From NCBI RefSeq assembly GCF_023821985.2, contig NZ_CP098805.1, forward strand, positions 248,001 through 312,000: a stretch of 64,000 nucleotides of DNA. The letters run 5' to 3'. This document shows positions 18,017 to 26,411 of this stretch, piece by piece. Positions within the stretch are counted from its first letter, which is position 1, and every line of letters starts with the position of its first letter. The translations under genes were made by a program, and so were the position numbers. Under the pieces are notes generated by a model. That model saw only the letters and a list, made by a program, of their open reading frames with translations. It was not told where the DNA came from and ran no database searches. The DNA comes from Dyadobacter chenhuakuii. GTDB taxonomy: Bacteria; Bacteroidota; Bacteroidia; Cytophagales; Spirosomataceae.

Positions 18017-19477
18017 ATGGAAAAACAAGTTTTTGATTACGGACTCAATACCACACGAAGACACTTTTTGTCCAAAATGAGTTTGGGCCTTGGAGGCGCT
18101 GCTTTGGGCTCGCTGCTGATTCCTGACCTCTTTAAGGGAAGCGGCGGGGAAGTTAATTCGGATGCGATCATGGCAGGCCTGCCGCATTTTGCGCCTAAGG
18201 CCAAACGCGTGATTTACCTCTTTCAGAACGGGGCGCCTTCGCAGCTGGACTTGTTTGATTACAAACCCATGCTTAATAAAATGCACGGGCAGGACCTGCC
18301 CGAATCCATTCGCGGCACGCAGCGCTTAACGGGGATGACGGCCAATCAGGCCAAATTTCCGCTGGCAGGTTCCGTTTTCAATTTTAAACAATACGGAAAA
18401 TCGGGTGCCTGGATGAGCGAGCTGCTGCCGCATATGTCTGGCATAGTCGACGATCTTTGCATTATTAAAACATTAAATACCGAGGCCATTAACCATGATC
18501 CGGCCCTGACGTTTTTTCAGACGGGCGCCCAGGTAGGTAACCGGCCCAGCTTCGGCTCCTGGCTGAGTTACGGGCTGGGCAGTGAAAATCAGAATCTTCC
18601 GGGTTTTTGCGTGTTGCTTTCTCGTGGTAAAGGAAATGGGCAGGGCGTTTATTCTAAGTTGTGGACGAATGGCTTTCTGGATTCAGTGCACCAGGGCGTG
18701 CAGTTCAGCAGTGGTGAAAATCCGGTTTTGTATTTAAATGATCCTGAGGGCATGGACAGGACCCAGCGCCGTAAGATGCTCGATAAGCTCTCGGAGCTCA
18801 ACCAGGGAACGTATAACGAGTTCGGTGATCCTGAAATTACGGCCAAAGTCCAGCAGTATGAAATGGCTTTCCGGATGCAGACAGCCGTTCCGCAAATCAC
18901 AGATATGAGCAAGGAGCCCGAGTCTATTGTTAAGATGTACGGCCCCGAATGTCTCGTGCCGGGCACTTATGCAGCCAATTGCCTTCTGGCCAGAAAACTC
19001 TCCGAGCAGGGCGTACGCTTTGTGCAGCTCTATCATCAGGGCTGGGATAGCCATGGCGGACTGCCGAATGAAATCAAAGGCCAGTGTATGGATGTCGACC
19101 AGGCCTCGGCAGCGCTGGTGACAGACTTAAAACAACGCGGGCTGCTGGATGAAACGCTGGTAATTTGGGGAGGGGAATTTGGCCGGACCAACTATTGCCA
19201 GGGAACGTTGACCAAAGACAATTACGGGCGCGACCATCACCCGAGGGCATTCACCGTGTGGATGGCGGGCGGCGGCGTAAAACCCGGCATCGTTTACGGC
19301 GAAACGGATGAATTTGGCTACAACATTGCCAAAGACCCGGTGCACGTGCACGATTTTCACGCTACGATACTCAACCAGCTGGGACTGGATCATGAAAAAC
19401 TGGTTTATAAACACCAGGGACGCCGGTACCGCCTGACGGATGTGGCAGGCAAACTGGTAAAAGGTATTATTGCGTAA
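18017..19477 (+). CDS. DUF1501 protein, Tat-exported, alkaline-phosphatase/sulfatase-like fold
   Basis: 486 residues, 16 bases after the cytochrome gene. The N-terminus TTRRHFLSKMSLGLGGAALG has a twin-arginine pair and a hydrophobic stretch, so export by Tat is likely. The rest matches DUF1501: RVIYLFQNGAPSQLDLFDYKP, GMTANQAKFPLAGSVF, LYHQGWDSHGGL, VIWGGEFGRTNY, GRDHHPRAFTVWMAGGG. DUF1501 proteins are distantly related to sulfatases and alkaline phosphatases, with conserved Asp/His metal-ligand candidates visible (QGWDSHG, GRDHHP), but no activity is established. The pairing with a PSCyt1/DUF1549/DUF1553 protein is conserved in Planctomycetes and Bacteroidota. Confidence 0.9.
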   Translation: MEKQVFDYGLNTTRRHFLSKMSLGLGGAALGSLLIPDLFKGSGGEVNSDAIMAGLPHFAPKAKRVIYLFQNGAPSQLDLFDYKPMLNKMHGQDLPESIRGTQRLTGMTANQAKFPLAGSVFNFKQYGKSGAWMSELLPHMSGIVDDLCIIKTLNTEAINHDPALTFFQTGAQVGNRPSFGSWLSYGLGSENQNLPGFCVLLSRGKGNGQGVYSKLWTNGFLDSVHQGVQFSSGENPVLYLNDPEGMDRTQRRKMLDKLSELNQGTYNEFGDPEITAKVQQYEMAFRMQTAVPQITDMSKEPESIVKMYGPECLVPGTYAANCLLARKLSEQGVRFVQLYHQGWDSHGGLPNEIKGQCMDVDQASAALVTDLKQRGLLDETLVIWGGEFGRTNYCQGTLTKDNYGRDHHPRAFTVWMAGGGVKPGIVYGETDEFGYNIAKDPVHVHDFHATILNQLGLDHEKLVYKHQGRRYRLTDVAGKLVKGIIA

Positions 19478-19490
19478 ATAAAAGCTTATA

Positions 19491-21650
19491 ATGCGCCGAT
19501 TTGTATCAGATTGGAAAGGGTTGATTTTCAACGCAGCCCTTTTTCTGAATGGGTTACTCGTTTTTCTTTTGATCTTCGAAAGCCGCTTTGCGGTTCCGTT
19601 TTGGATGCAGGCGGTGGGAAGGATGCACCCATTGGTGCTGCACTTTCCGCTGGTGGTGCTGATTTTGTACAGCATTTGGGTCGTAGCCATCGAAAGGCCG
19701 GACTCTACGCGCTGGAATGCCGAGATTGCCGATACCCTGCTGGCTATTGGCGCATTTACAGCGGCGGTTGCAGCATTTTCGGGCTTTGTGCTCTCGCGCG
19801 AGGATGGATACGAGTCGGATACATTGCAGTGGCACAAATGGCTGGGCGTTGCCATTTCGCTGATGAGTGTTGGCTGGTACGGACTACGGCAGTATCTGAT
19901 GCCCTGGAAGCTGCTATCAAAGCTAGTTGCGGGCATCTTTTTGCTGGTACTATTTGTAGGAGGACACCTGGGAGGAAACTTAACGCATGGGGAGGATTTT
20001 CTGATCTCGCCGCTTGGCCCTTCGGCTGAGGAGCGTCCCAAAGTTGCATTGGAGCAGGCAGAGGTGTATGAGCACCTGGTAAAGCCCGTTTTGGAGCAGA
20101 AATGCATTTCCTGTCACAATCAAGAAAAGTCAAAAGGCAATCTGCAAATGCAGACGCAGGCACTGCTTGTAAAAGGAGGTAAAAGTGGCGCGCTATGGGA
20201 TACAACCAAAGCAGACCTGGGTTTACTGATCAGCAGGCTGCATTTGCCATTGGACGACAAAAAACACATGCCGCCACGCGGGAAAGTTCAGCTTACCGAA
20301 GAAGAGGTGGTTTTGCTGGCGGCCTGGGTGAAGGCTGGTTCTCGTTTTGATCAGAAGGTCAGCACATTATCAGGCCAGGATCCCATCTATGCTTATGCCC
20401 AGAATACATTAGGGGGCGACCGCACCGAGGAGCAGTACGATTTCAGTGCAGCAGATGCAGACGAGGTAAAGAAGCTAAATTCCACTTACCGGCTCATCAA
20501 GTCGCTTTCTGCCGAATCCCCTGCATTGTATGTGAACTTTTACAACAGCGCTAATTTTACAAGTGAAGAGATAGCAGGCCTGACGCCCTTAAAGAACCAG
20601 ATTGTTTCTATGGATTTAAGTAAAATGCCATTGAAAGATGCTGATCTTAAATCTCTTACACAGTTTACCGAGCTGCGCAAGCTGATCCTGAACTTCACAG
20701 ACATTACCGGCGCTACGCTGGGTGAGCTAAAAAAACTCGAAAAGCTCAGAGAGCTTTCACTGAGCGGAACAGCCGTGAAAATGCAGCACGTAAGGTCGCT
20801 GGAAACTTTTCCTTCTTTGAAAAAGGTTTTCATATGGAGCACCGGCCTGACTACCAATGAGCTTGCTGCATTAAGAAAAGGTCAGAAAATAGCATTTGAA
20901 ACAGGTTTTAGAAGCGATACCGTTATTCTTCCGCTCTCGCCGCCTACCATTGTCAACGAAAGCCAGATCCTTGCAGCTGATGGGTTGGTCTCTCTCAAAC
21001 ACCAGATTCCTCAGACCACCATTCGCTATACATTAGACGGCTCTGAGCCCGACAGCACCCAGTCGCTGGTCTATAAAAAACCCATTCAGCTATCTGAAAA
21101 TAAGCTTTTAAAAGCCAGAGCCTACAAAGACGGCTGGTATGGCAGCAAGCCCGTCAGCAGACGTTTCTTCAAAGCCAGTATGAAAATAGACAGCGTAAGA
21201 TTGGTCAAGCCGGCCGATCAGCGGTATGCTGGGAAAGCCGGGGCGACACTCATAGACGGTGTAAAAAGTGAAGATGAGCAAAACAGTGGAAAGTGGCTGG
21301 GCTACAATGAGGATTTTCAGGGTTATCTGTATTTCAAAAAGCCTGTCCAGGCCAGGCGCGTTACCCTTAGCATGCTCCGAAATTTGAACGGCTCTATTTT
21401 TCCGCCTACGCGTATAGAGGTGTGGGGAGGCGCCGATGAAAACTCGCTTAAATTACTCAAAGTCATCACGCCGCAAATGCCGGTCAAAGATATTCCTGGG
21501 GTGGAAACGATTCTGTATGAAGCGCCATTTGAGCAGCAGCAACTCAGCTGCATTAAGGTGATAGCTAAACATTTGCCTAAACTTCCGGCATGGCATTCCG
21601 GTAAAGGCAACAAGGCGTGGGTGTTTGTCGATGAGGTGTTTGTCAATTAG
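19491..21650 (+). CDS. Membrane-anchored DUF2231/cytochrome c/LRR-like multidomain protein
   Basis: 719 residues with an unusual domain order. Residues about 12-160 form four or five membrane helices of DUF2231 type with conserved His (MHPLVLHFPLVVL, LQWHKWLGV, VGGHLGGNLTHG). A PSCyt1-like haem domain carries one CISCH at 205-209. From about 345 to 470 the sequence has leucine-rich-repeat-like periodicity (LTQFTELRKLILNFTDI, LKKLEKLRELSLSGTAV). A chitobiase C-terminal-like segment (TTIRYTLDGSEPDSTQS) and a discoidin-like end (GKWLGYNEDFQGYLYF) follow. It probably links membrane haem or quinone electron flow to a periplasmic sugar-binding part. Operon partner of the DUF1501 and GH92 genes. Confidence 0.8.
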   Translation: MRRFVSDWKGLIFNAALFLNGLLVFLLIFESRFAVPFWMQAVGRMHPLVLHFPLVVLILYSIWVVAIERPDSTRWNAEIADTLLAIGAFTAAVAAFSGFVLSREDGYESDTLQWHKWLGVAISLMSVGWYGLRQYLMPWKLLSKLVAGIFLLVLFVGGHLGGNLTHGEDFLISPLGPSAEERPKVALEQAEVYEHLVKPVLEQKCISCHNQEKSKGNLQMQTQALLVKGGKSGALWDTTKADLGLLISRLHLPLDDKKHMPPRGKVQLTEEEVVLLAAWVKAGSRFDQKVSTLSGQDPIYAYAQNTLGGDRTEEQYDFSAADADEVKKLNSTYRLIKSLSAESPALYVNFYNSANFTSEEIAGLTPLKNQIVSMDLSKMPLKDADLKSLTQFTELRKLILNFTDITGATLGELKKLEKLRELSLSGTAVKMQHVRSLETFPSLKKVFIWSTGLTTNELAALRKGQKIAFETGFRSDTVILPLSPPTIVNESQILAADGLVSLKHQIPQTTIRYTLDGSEPDSTQSLVYKKPIQLSENKLLKARAYKDGWYGSKPVSRRFFKASMKIDSVRLVKPADQRYAGKAGATLIDGVKSEDEQNSGKWLGYNEDFQGYLYFKKPVQARRVTLSMLRNLNGSIFPPTRIEVWGGADENSLKLLKVITPQMPVKDIPGVETILYEAPFEQQQLSCIKVIAKHLPKLPAWHSGKGNKAWVFVDEVFVN

Positions 21651-21667
21651 TAAAATCAAAAATCGCG

Positions 21668-24600
21668 ATGTTCAAACTGACCGGAATCCGTTCTTTTATA
21701 AAGCTATTGTCTTTGCTGATGCTTCTTGGTCTTCACCAGACTTACGGCCAGCAAAAAACGATCTGGAAAATTGGGGAGGCCGATAATTCGCCTGGCGGCC
21801 TGGCCCTGGCGCCCGACCAGTTTAAGCGTTTTCTGGAAAAGGATTTTGGTTATGAAGATAATTTTTTCCTGGTAGGACACTCCGACGCTCAGAAAGACTG
21901 GCCTTACGTTTTGCCCGGGCCTGTTAATGGTTGGGGTGGAACAGGAGGAACTTCCGGGATCCGCTCGCACTTTCTGACCGTATTATTTGACATTAAAAAT
22001 AAAGCTGCTTCTGGCAAATGGGAGTTGTTGATAGATGTTCTGGAAACAGATTCGCTCTCTGCGCCTTTTTTTAAGGTTATGGTCAATGGCCGATCCTGGG
22101 GTTTTCAGCTGGCGAAGGGATCCGGCTCGAAGGATCCAGATAAAATACCCACACATTCAAAAGAACAGCTGGTCAAAATCGAGATCCCAGCGGAGCTGAT
22201 CAAAGCCGGAGTCAATGAAATTGTCATGACAACCCTGCAAGGCGGCTGGCTTGCATTTGATCAGCTCAGGCTGGACGGCCCCGCCCAGGCCATGCTTGCA
22301 GCTCCGGGTAAAGCCCTGCTCAGAAGCGTCAGCGCAGCTGATTATGAGCTAAACGTTAACGGAAAACAGGTTCAGCCTCTGCTAGTTGACATTACCCAGC
22401 TTAGCGGCGAGCCGGTGATCGAGGTCAAGCTCGACGGAAAGTCGATTTTGAATCAGAAAATCGAAAAGGATCGCTATATGCTGGAGGCGCCTATGCCTGC
22501 CGTCACCCGATCTGCATCGGCCACATTCCAGGTCTATGCTGATAAGCAGCTGATTAGTTCGGGCAAAGTCCAGCGCGATAAGCAAAAGCTCAAAACACCT
22601 GCCGGTTATGTCAACACGATGCTGGGCGCCGGACATTCACGGTGGATGATTGCGCCCGGTCCGTGGATGCCTTTTAGCATGGTGAAGCTGAGTCCCGATA
22701 ACCAGGATAATGGCTGGCAGGCAGGATATGATCCGACATTTGAATCCATAGGCACATTCAGTCACATTCATGAATGGACAATGACGGGCCTGGGCATTTT
22801 CCCCACCGCAGGACCATTGCAAATTAAGATGGGCGATCAAAATAAGCCCGACGAAGGTTACCGTTCGCGCATGGATAAGCGCTCGGAAGAGGCGCCTTTG
22901 GGTTACTACAAGGTAAATCTGACAGACAACAACATTACGGCAGAACTGACGGCTACAACACGCGCATCTTTTCAGAAATACACTTATCACAACAGTGAAA
23001 CCGGCCGCATTATGGTCGACTTGCAGATTCCCACCGAATACGGTTACAAACTTAAAAATATCAAGGTCGATAAAGTCAGCGCAAACCGCATTGAAGGATT
23101 TAGTGATCAGCTATCAACCGATGTCTGGTCTGGGGGCATTGACCAGCAGTATAAAGTCCATTTCGTTATAGAGTTTGACCAGCCAATTAAAAATCACGGC
23201 ATATGGCTTAATGACCAGATAAAGCAGCAAGCCAACCTTCTGGCAGACAGCGCCAAAAACGCGGGACTGTTTTTGGAATTTGATACAAAAACAAATCACA
23301 TTGTTCAGGTAAGGACCGGAATTTCGTATGTAAGCGTCGAAAACGCGGCGCTCAATCTGAAAACCGAAATTTCAGAGCCCTTCGGCTGGGATTTTAATAA
23401 GGTAAGAAGCAATCAGGAGACGGTCTGGAATGAGCTGCTGGGACGTGTAGCCATTACCAGTAATGATAAGCGCGAAAAAGAGCGGTTTTATACCAATATG
23501 TACCGCTCACTGGCCAGCAGGAATGCTTTCAGTGACGTGGACGGCAGCTGGCGCGATGCGGATGAGGTCGTTAGCAAATTTGAAAACAAAGACGATGTGG
23601 CATTGGGCTGCGACGCGTTTTGGAATACTTTCTGGAATTTGAACCAGTTCTGGAACCTGGTTACACCGGAATGGTCCAACAGATGGGTAAAATCCCAACT
23701 GGCTATGTACGATCGCAGCGGTTGGCTGGCAAAAGGGCCAGCAGGCATGGAGTACATTCCGGTTATGGTGGCCGAGCACGAAGTTCCGCTGATCGTAGGC
23801 GCATACCAAATGGGCATCCGCGGTTATGATGTCAACAAAGCATACGAAGCCGTCCGTAAAATGCAGACAACCACCGCTGAGGCAGTAGGAGGCGGGCGCG
23901 CCGGCAATGAGGATTTAACGACTTATCTCAAACATCATTATGTGCCTTATGACGAAGGCCGGTTTTCCAACTCCTTGGAGTATAGTTTCGATGATTACAG
24001 CGTCTCCCAGTTTGCAAAGGCATTAAATAAAAAGCAGGATTATCAGCAGTTTTCCCAAAGAGGCAAATGGTGGAAGAATGTAATTGACCCCAAAACCGGC
24101 TTTGCACGCATGAAAGATGCGAAAGGCAACTGGCTGGCTGATTTTGATCCTTTCAAATCAGGGGCAAACCATCATTATGTGGAAGGGAATGCCTGGCAGC
24201 TCACTTTTTTTGTGCCCCAGGATGTAGCAGGCCTGGCCAGAACGATTGGAGAAAACGAGTTTGTAAAAAGATTAGACTGGGGTTTTAATGAAAGCGTCAA
24301 GTGGCGCTACAATGGTCCGAATGATCAATATTGGGATTATCCTGTGGTTCAGGGAAATCAGCAGTCCATGCATTTTGCATTTCTTTTCAACTGGGTGAAA
24401 AAGCCCTGGCTGACCCAGAAATGGAGCCGCTCGGTTGTGGACCGTTATTACGGACACGAAGTTTCCAATGCTTACCTGGGCGATGAAGACCAGGGCCAGA
24501 TGAGCGCGTGGTTTGTGATGAGCACGCTCGGTCTTTTTCAAACGGACGGCGGAACGCGCGTAGATCCGATCTATGAAATCGGAAGTCCGATGTTTGAGAA

Positions 24601-24832
24601 AGCGGTCATTGATTTGGGCGGGCAGTTCGGCAGAGGCAAAAATTTTACCATTGAGGCTAAAAATACTTCCCGAAAAAACGTCTACGTGCAAAGTGCGCAG
24701 CTGAATGGAAAGCCACTGACCAACTTCTGGTTCAAAGCCTCGGACTTATTGAAAGGCGGCTCGTTGATACTGGAAATGGGGCCTACACCAAACACAAATT
24801 GGGGGACAGCAACGCTTCCCACCGCAGATTGA
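21668..24832 (+). CDS. GH92 family alpha-mannosidase with N-terminal PL4-like beta-sandwich
   Basis: 1054 residues, about 260 longer than the GH92 at 1358. After a signal peptide (to about residue 27, HQTYGQ), residues 28-215 (TIWKIGEADNSPGGLAL, GIRSHFLTVLFDI, GVNEIVMTTLQGGWLAFDQL) look like the galactose-binding-type sandwich found in family 4 polysaccharide lyases. The GH92 part starts near 313 (YVNTMLGAGHSRWMIAPG) and has SHIHEWTMTG, VEGNAWQLTFFVPQD around residue 837 with the catalytic acid Glu, and GDEDQGQMSAWFVMSTLG near 937 with the base. The extra domain may direct it to a branched or linked glycan. Last gene of the operon. Confidence 0.92.
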   Translation: MFKLTGIRSFIKLLSLLMLLGLHQTYGQQKTIWKIGEADNSPGGLALAPDQFKRFLEKDFGYEDNFFLVGHSDAQKDWPYVLPGPVNGWGGTGGTSGIRSHFLTVLFDIKNKAASGKWELLIDVLETDSLSAPFFKVMVNGRSWGFQLAKGSGSKDPDKIPTHSKEQLVKIEIPAELIKAGVNEIVMTTLQGGWLAFDQLRLDGPAQAMLAAPGKALLRSVSAADYELNVNGKQVQPLLVDITQLSGEPVIEVKLDGKSILNQKIEKDRYMLEAPMPAVTRSASATFQVYADKQLISSGKVQRDKQKLKTPAGYVNTMLGAGHSRWMIAPGPWMPFSMVKLSPDNQDNGWQAGYDPTFESIGTFSHIHEWTMTGLGIFPTAGPLQIKMGDQNKPDEGYRSRMDKRSEEAPLGYYKVNLTDNNITAELTATTRASFQKYTYHNSETGRIMVDLQIPTEYGYKLKNIKVDKVSANRIEGFSDQLSTDVWSGGIDQQYKVHFVIEFDQPIKNHGIWLNDQIKQQANLLADSAKNAGLFLEFDTKTNHIVQVRTGISYVSVENAALNLKTEISEPFGWDFNKVRSNQETVWNELLGRVAITSNDKREKERFYTNMYRSLASRNAFSDVDGSWRDADEVVSKFENKDDVALGCDAFWNTFWNLNQFWNLVTPEWSNRWVKSQLAMYDRSGWLAKGPAGMEYIPVMVAEHEVPLIVGAYQMGIRGYDVNKAYEAVRKMQTTTAEAVGGGRAGNEDLTTYLKHHYVPYDEGRFSNSLEYSFDDYSVSQFAKALNKKQDYQQFSQRGKWWKNVIDPKTGFARMKDAKGNWLADFDPFKSGANHHYVEGNAWQLTFFVPQDVAGLARTIGENEFVKRLDWGFNESVKWRYNGPNDQYWDYPVVQGNQQSMHFAFLFNWVKKPWLTQKWSRSVVDRYYGHEVSNAYLGDEDQGQMSAWFVMSTLGLFQTDGGTRVDPIYEIGSPMFEKAVIDLGGQFGRGKNFTIEAKNTSRKNVYVQSAQLNGKPLTNFWFKASDLLKGGSLILEMGPTPNTNWGTATLPTAD

Positions 24833-24983
24833 CTATGATTTCTGGTAATTAAACAGGTTCAAAGGTCTGTATGGTCAATACTAACTATGCAGCAATGCTA
24901 TCTAGATAAAATTAGCTACAAAGCGAATCCCATAGCGTAAATTCCTTTATTATTGCATCTTCTTTATTCAAGACGCTTAATTT

Positions 24984-26399
24984 ATGTCAAATAACGTATT
25001 CGATTTTGGAATGATCGGGCTTGGAGTAATGGGTAGGAACCTGTTGCTGAACATGGCCGATCACGGCTTCTCTGTTATCGGTTTCGATAAGGACGGAGCC
25101 AAAAACGCAGCATTGGAATCTGCTGCAACGCCTGGAACCACTGTAAAAGGGGTGGCCGAGCTTGCAGAAATGATCCAGATTTTGCAGCGCCCGCGCAAGG
25201 TGATGATGCTTGTTCCGGCAGGTCAGCCTGTTGACGACGTGATCGCTTCTTTGCTTCCTTTACTGGAAAAGGGCGATGTGATCATTGATGGTGGAAACTC
25301 GCATTATACCGATACTTTAAGGCGCGTGAAATATCTGCGCGAGAAAGAAATACATTTTATGGGCATTGGTGTTTCCGGTGGAGAGCAGGGCGCGCGTACG
25401 GGCCCGAGCATCATGCCGGGAGGCGACCAGGCTGCCTATGAGCATGTTAGGCCTATGCTTGAAGCGATTGCCGCCAAAGTGGATGGAACTCCCTGCGTTG
25501 CTTACCTTGGAAAAGAAGGGGCTGGCCATTACGTTAAAATGGTGCACAATGGCATTGAATATGCCATTATGCAGTTGATCAGTGAGTCTTACGCCATTTT
25601 AAAACACGCCGGACTAACCAATGAGCAGCTTCATGAGGTGTTCAAAACCTGGAATGAGGGCGATCTGCAATCGTTTTTAGTTGAGATCACAGCGGATATT
25701 TTCCTGCAAAAAGATGATCAGAGTGATGCACATCTTGTGGATGTGATTTCTGATAAAGCGGGTTCAAAAGGAACCGGCAAATGGACCTCGCAGGATTCTA
25801 TGGAACTGCCTGTGGCTGTGCCCGTTATTGATACTGCGGTGGCTATGCGGACACTGTCCGGATACAAAGACGAGCGTATCCAGGCAGCTGAAATTTATGC
25901 AAAAGATGGTTACGGCTCATCGGCTCCCTCGGATGAATTGATCCAGCAGGTGCATGATGCGTTGTATTTTGGAACAATACTGGCTTATGCGCAAGGATTA
26001 GCCATGTTGTTTCAGGCTTCGAAAGACCTGGCTATGGACATTCCGCTTCCCAAAGTTGTGAGCGTATGGAGAGGCGGCTGCATTATCCGTTCCTCGTTAT
26101 TGGAAATCTTCACCAAGGCATATACGCAAAGCCCGGAATTATCCAACATTCTGTTGAACCAAGAGGTAGCCGAAGTCGTTAAATCGATAGAAGATAATAC
26201 GCGTTCGCTTATTGCGTTTGCGGCCAAAGCGGAGATTCCGGTTGGAGGGTTAATGTCGTCACTGGCTTATTTTGACGCATATAAATCCAAGAAAATGCCA
26301 ACCAACCTGATCCAGGCCCAGCGTGATTATTTTGGGGCGCATACTTATCAACGTATCGATATCCCCGGTACTTTTCATACAGAGTGGGGTCAACAATAA
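24984..26399 (+). CDS. gnd: 6-phosphogluconate dehydrogenase, decarboxylating
   Basis: Oxidative pentose phosphate pathway enzyme: 6-phosphogluconate plus NAD(P)+ gives ribulose-5-phosphate, CO2 and NAD(P)H. 471 residues, normal for the long form. The Rossmann motif is IGLGVMGRNLLLNMADHGF; the signature GVSGGEQGARTGPSIMPGG lies near residue 128; KMVHNGIEYAIMQLISE holds the catalytic Lys region; and DKAGSKGTGKWTSQDSMELP is the helical-domain mark. It starts the operon gnd-zwf-pgl, with 12 bases to zwf, so all three oxidative steps are co-transcribed. Confidence 0.97.
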   Translation: MSNNVFDFGMIGLGVMGRNLLLNMADHGFSVIGFDKDGAKNAALESAATPGTTVKGVAELAEMIQILQRPRKVMMLVPAGQPVDDVIASLLPLLEKGDVIIDGGNSHYTDTLRRVKYLREKEIHFMGIGVSGGEQGARTGPSIMPGGDQAAYEHVRPMLEAIAAKVDGTPCVAYLGKEGAGHYVKMVHNGIEYAIMQLISESYAILKHAGLTNEQLHEVFKTWNEGDLQSFLVEITADIFLQKDDQSDAHLVDVISDKAGSKGTGKWTSQDSMELPVAVPVIDTAVAMRTLSGYKDERIQAAEIYAKDGYGSSAPSDELIQQVHDALYFGTILAYAQGLAMLFQASKDLAMDIPLPKVVSVWRGGCIIRSSLLEIFTKAYTQSPELSNILLNQEVAEVVKSIEDNTRSLIAFAAKAEIPVGGLMSSLAYFDAYKSKKMPTNLIQAQRDYFGAHTYQRIDIPGTFHTEWGQQ

Positions 26400-26411
26400 A
26401 TTTGAAATTTT

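Noticed and set aside
19127..20107. A 326-codon open frame on the minus strand
   Set aside because: It is antisense to the DUF1501 and DUF2231 genes, is rich in Ser, Pro, Thr and Cys without domain pattern, and both sense genes have clear family matches.
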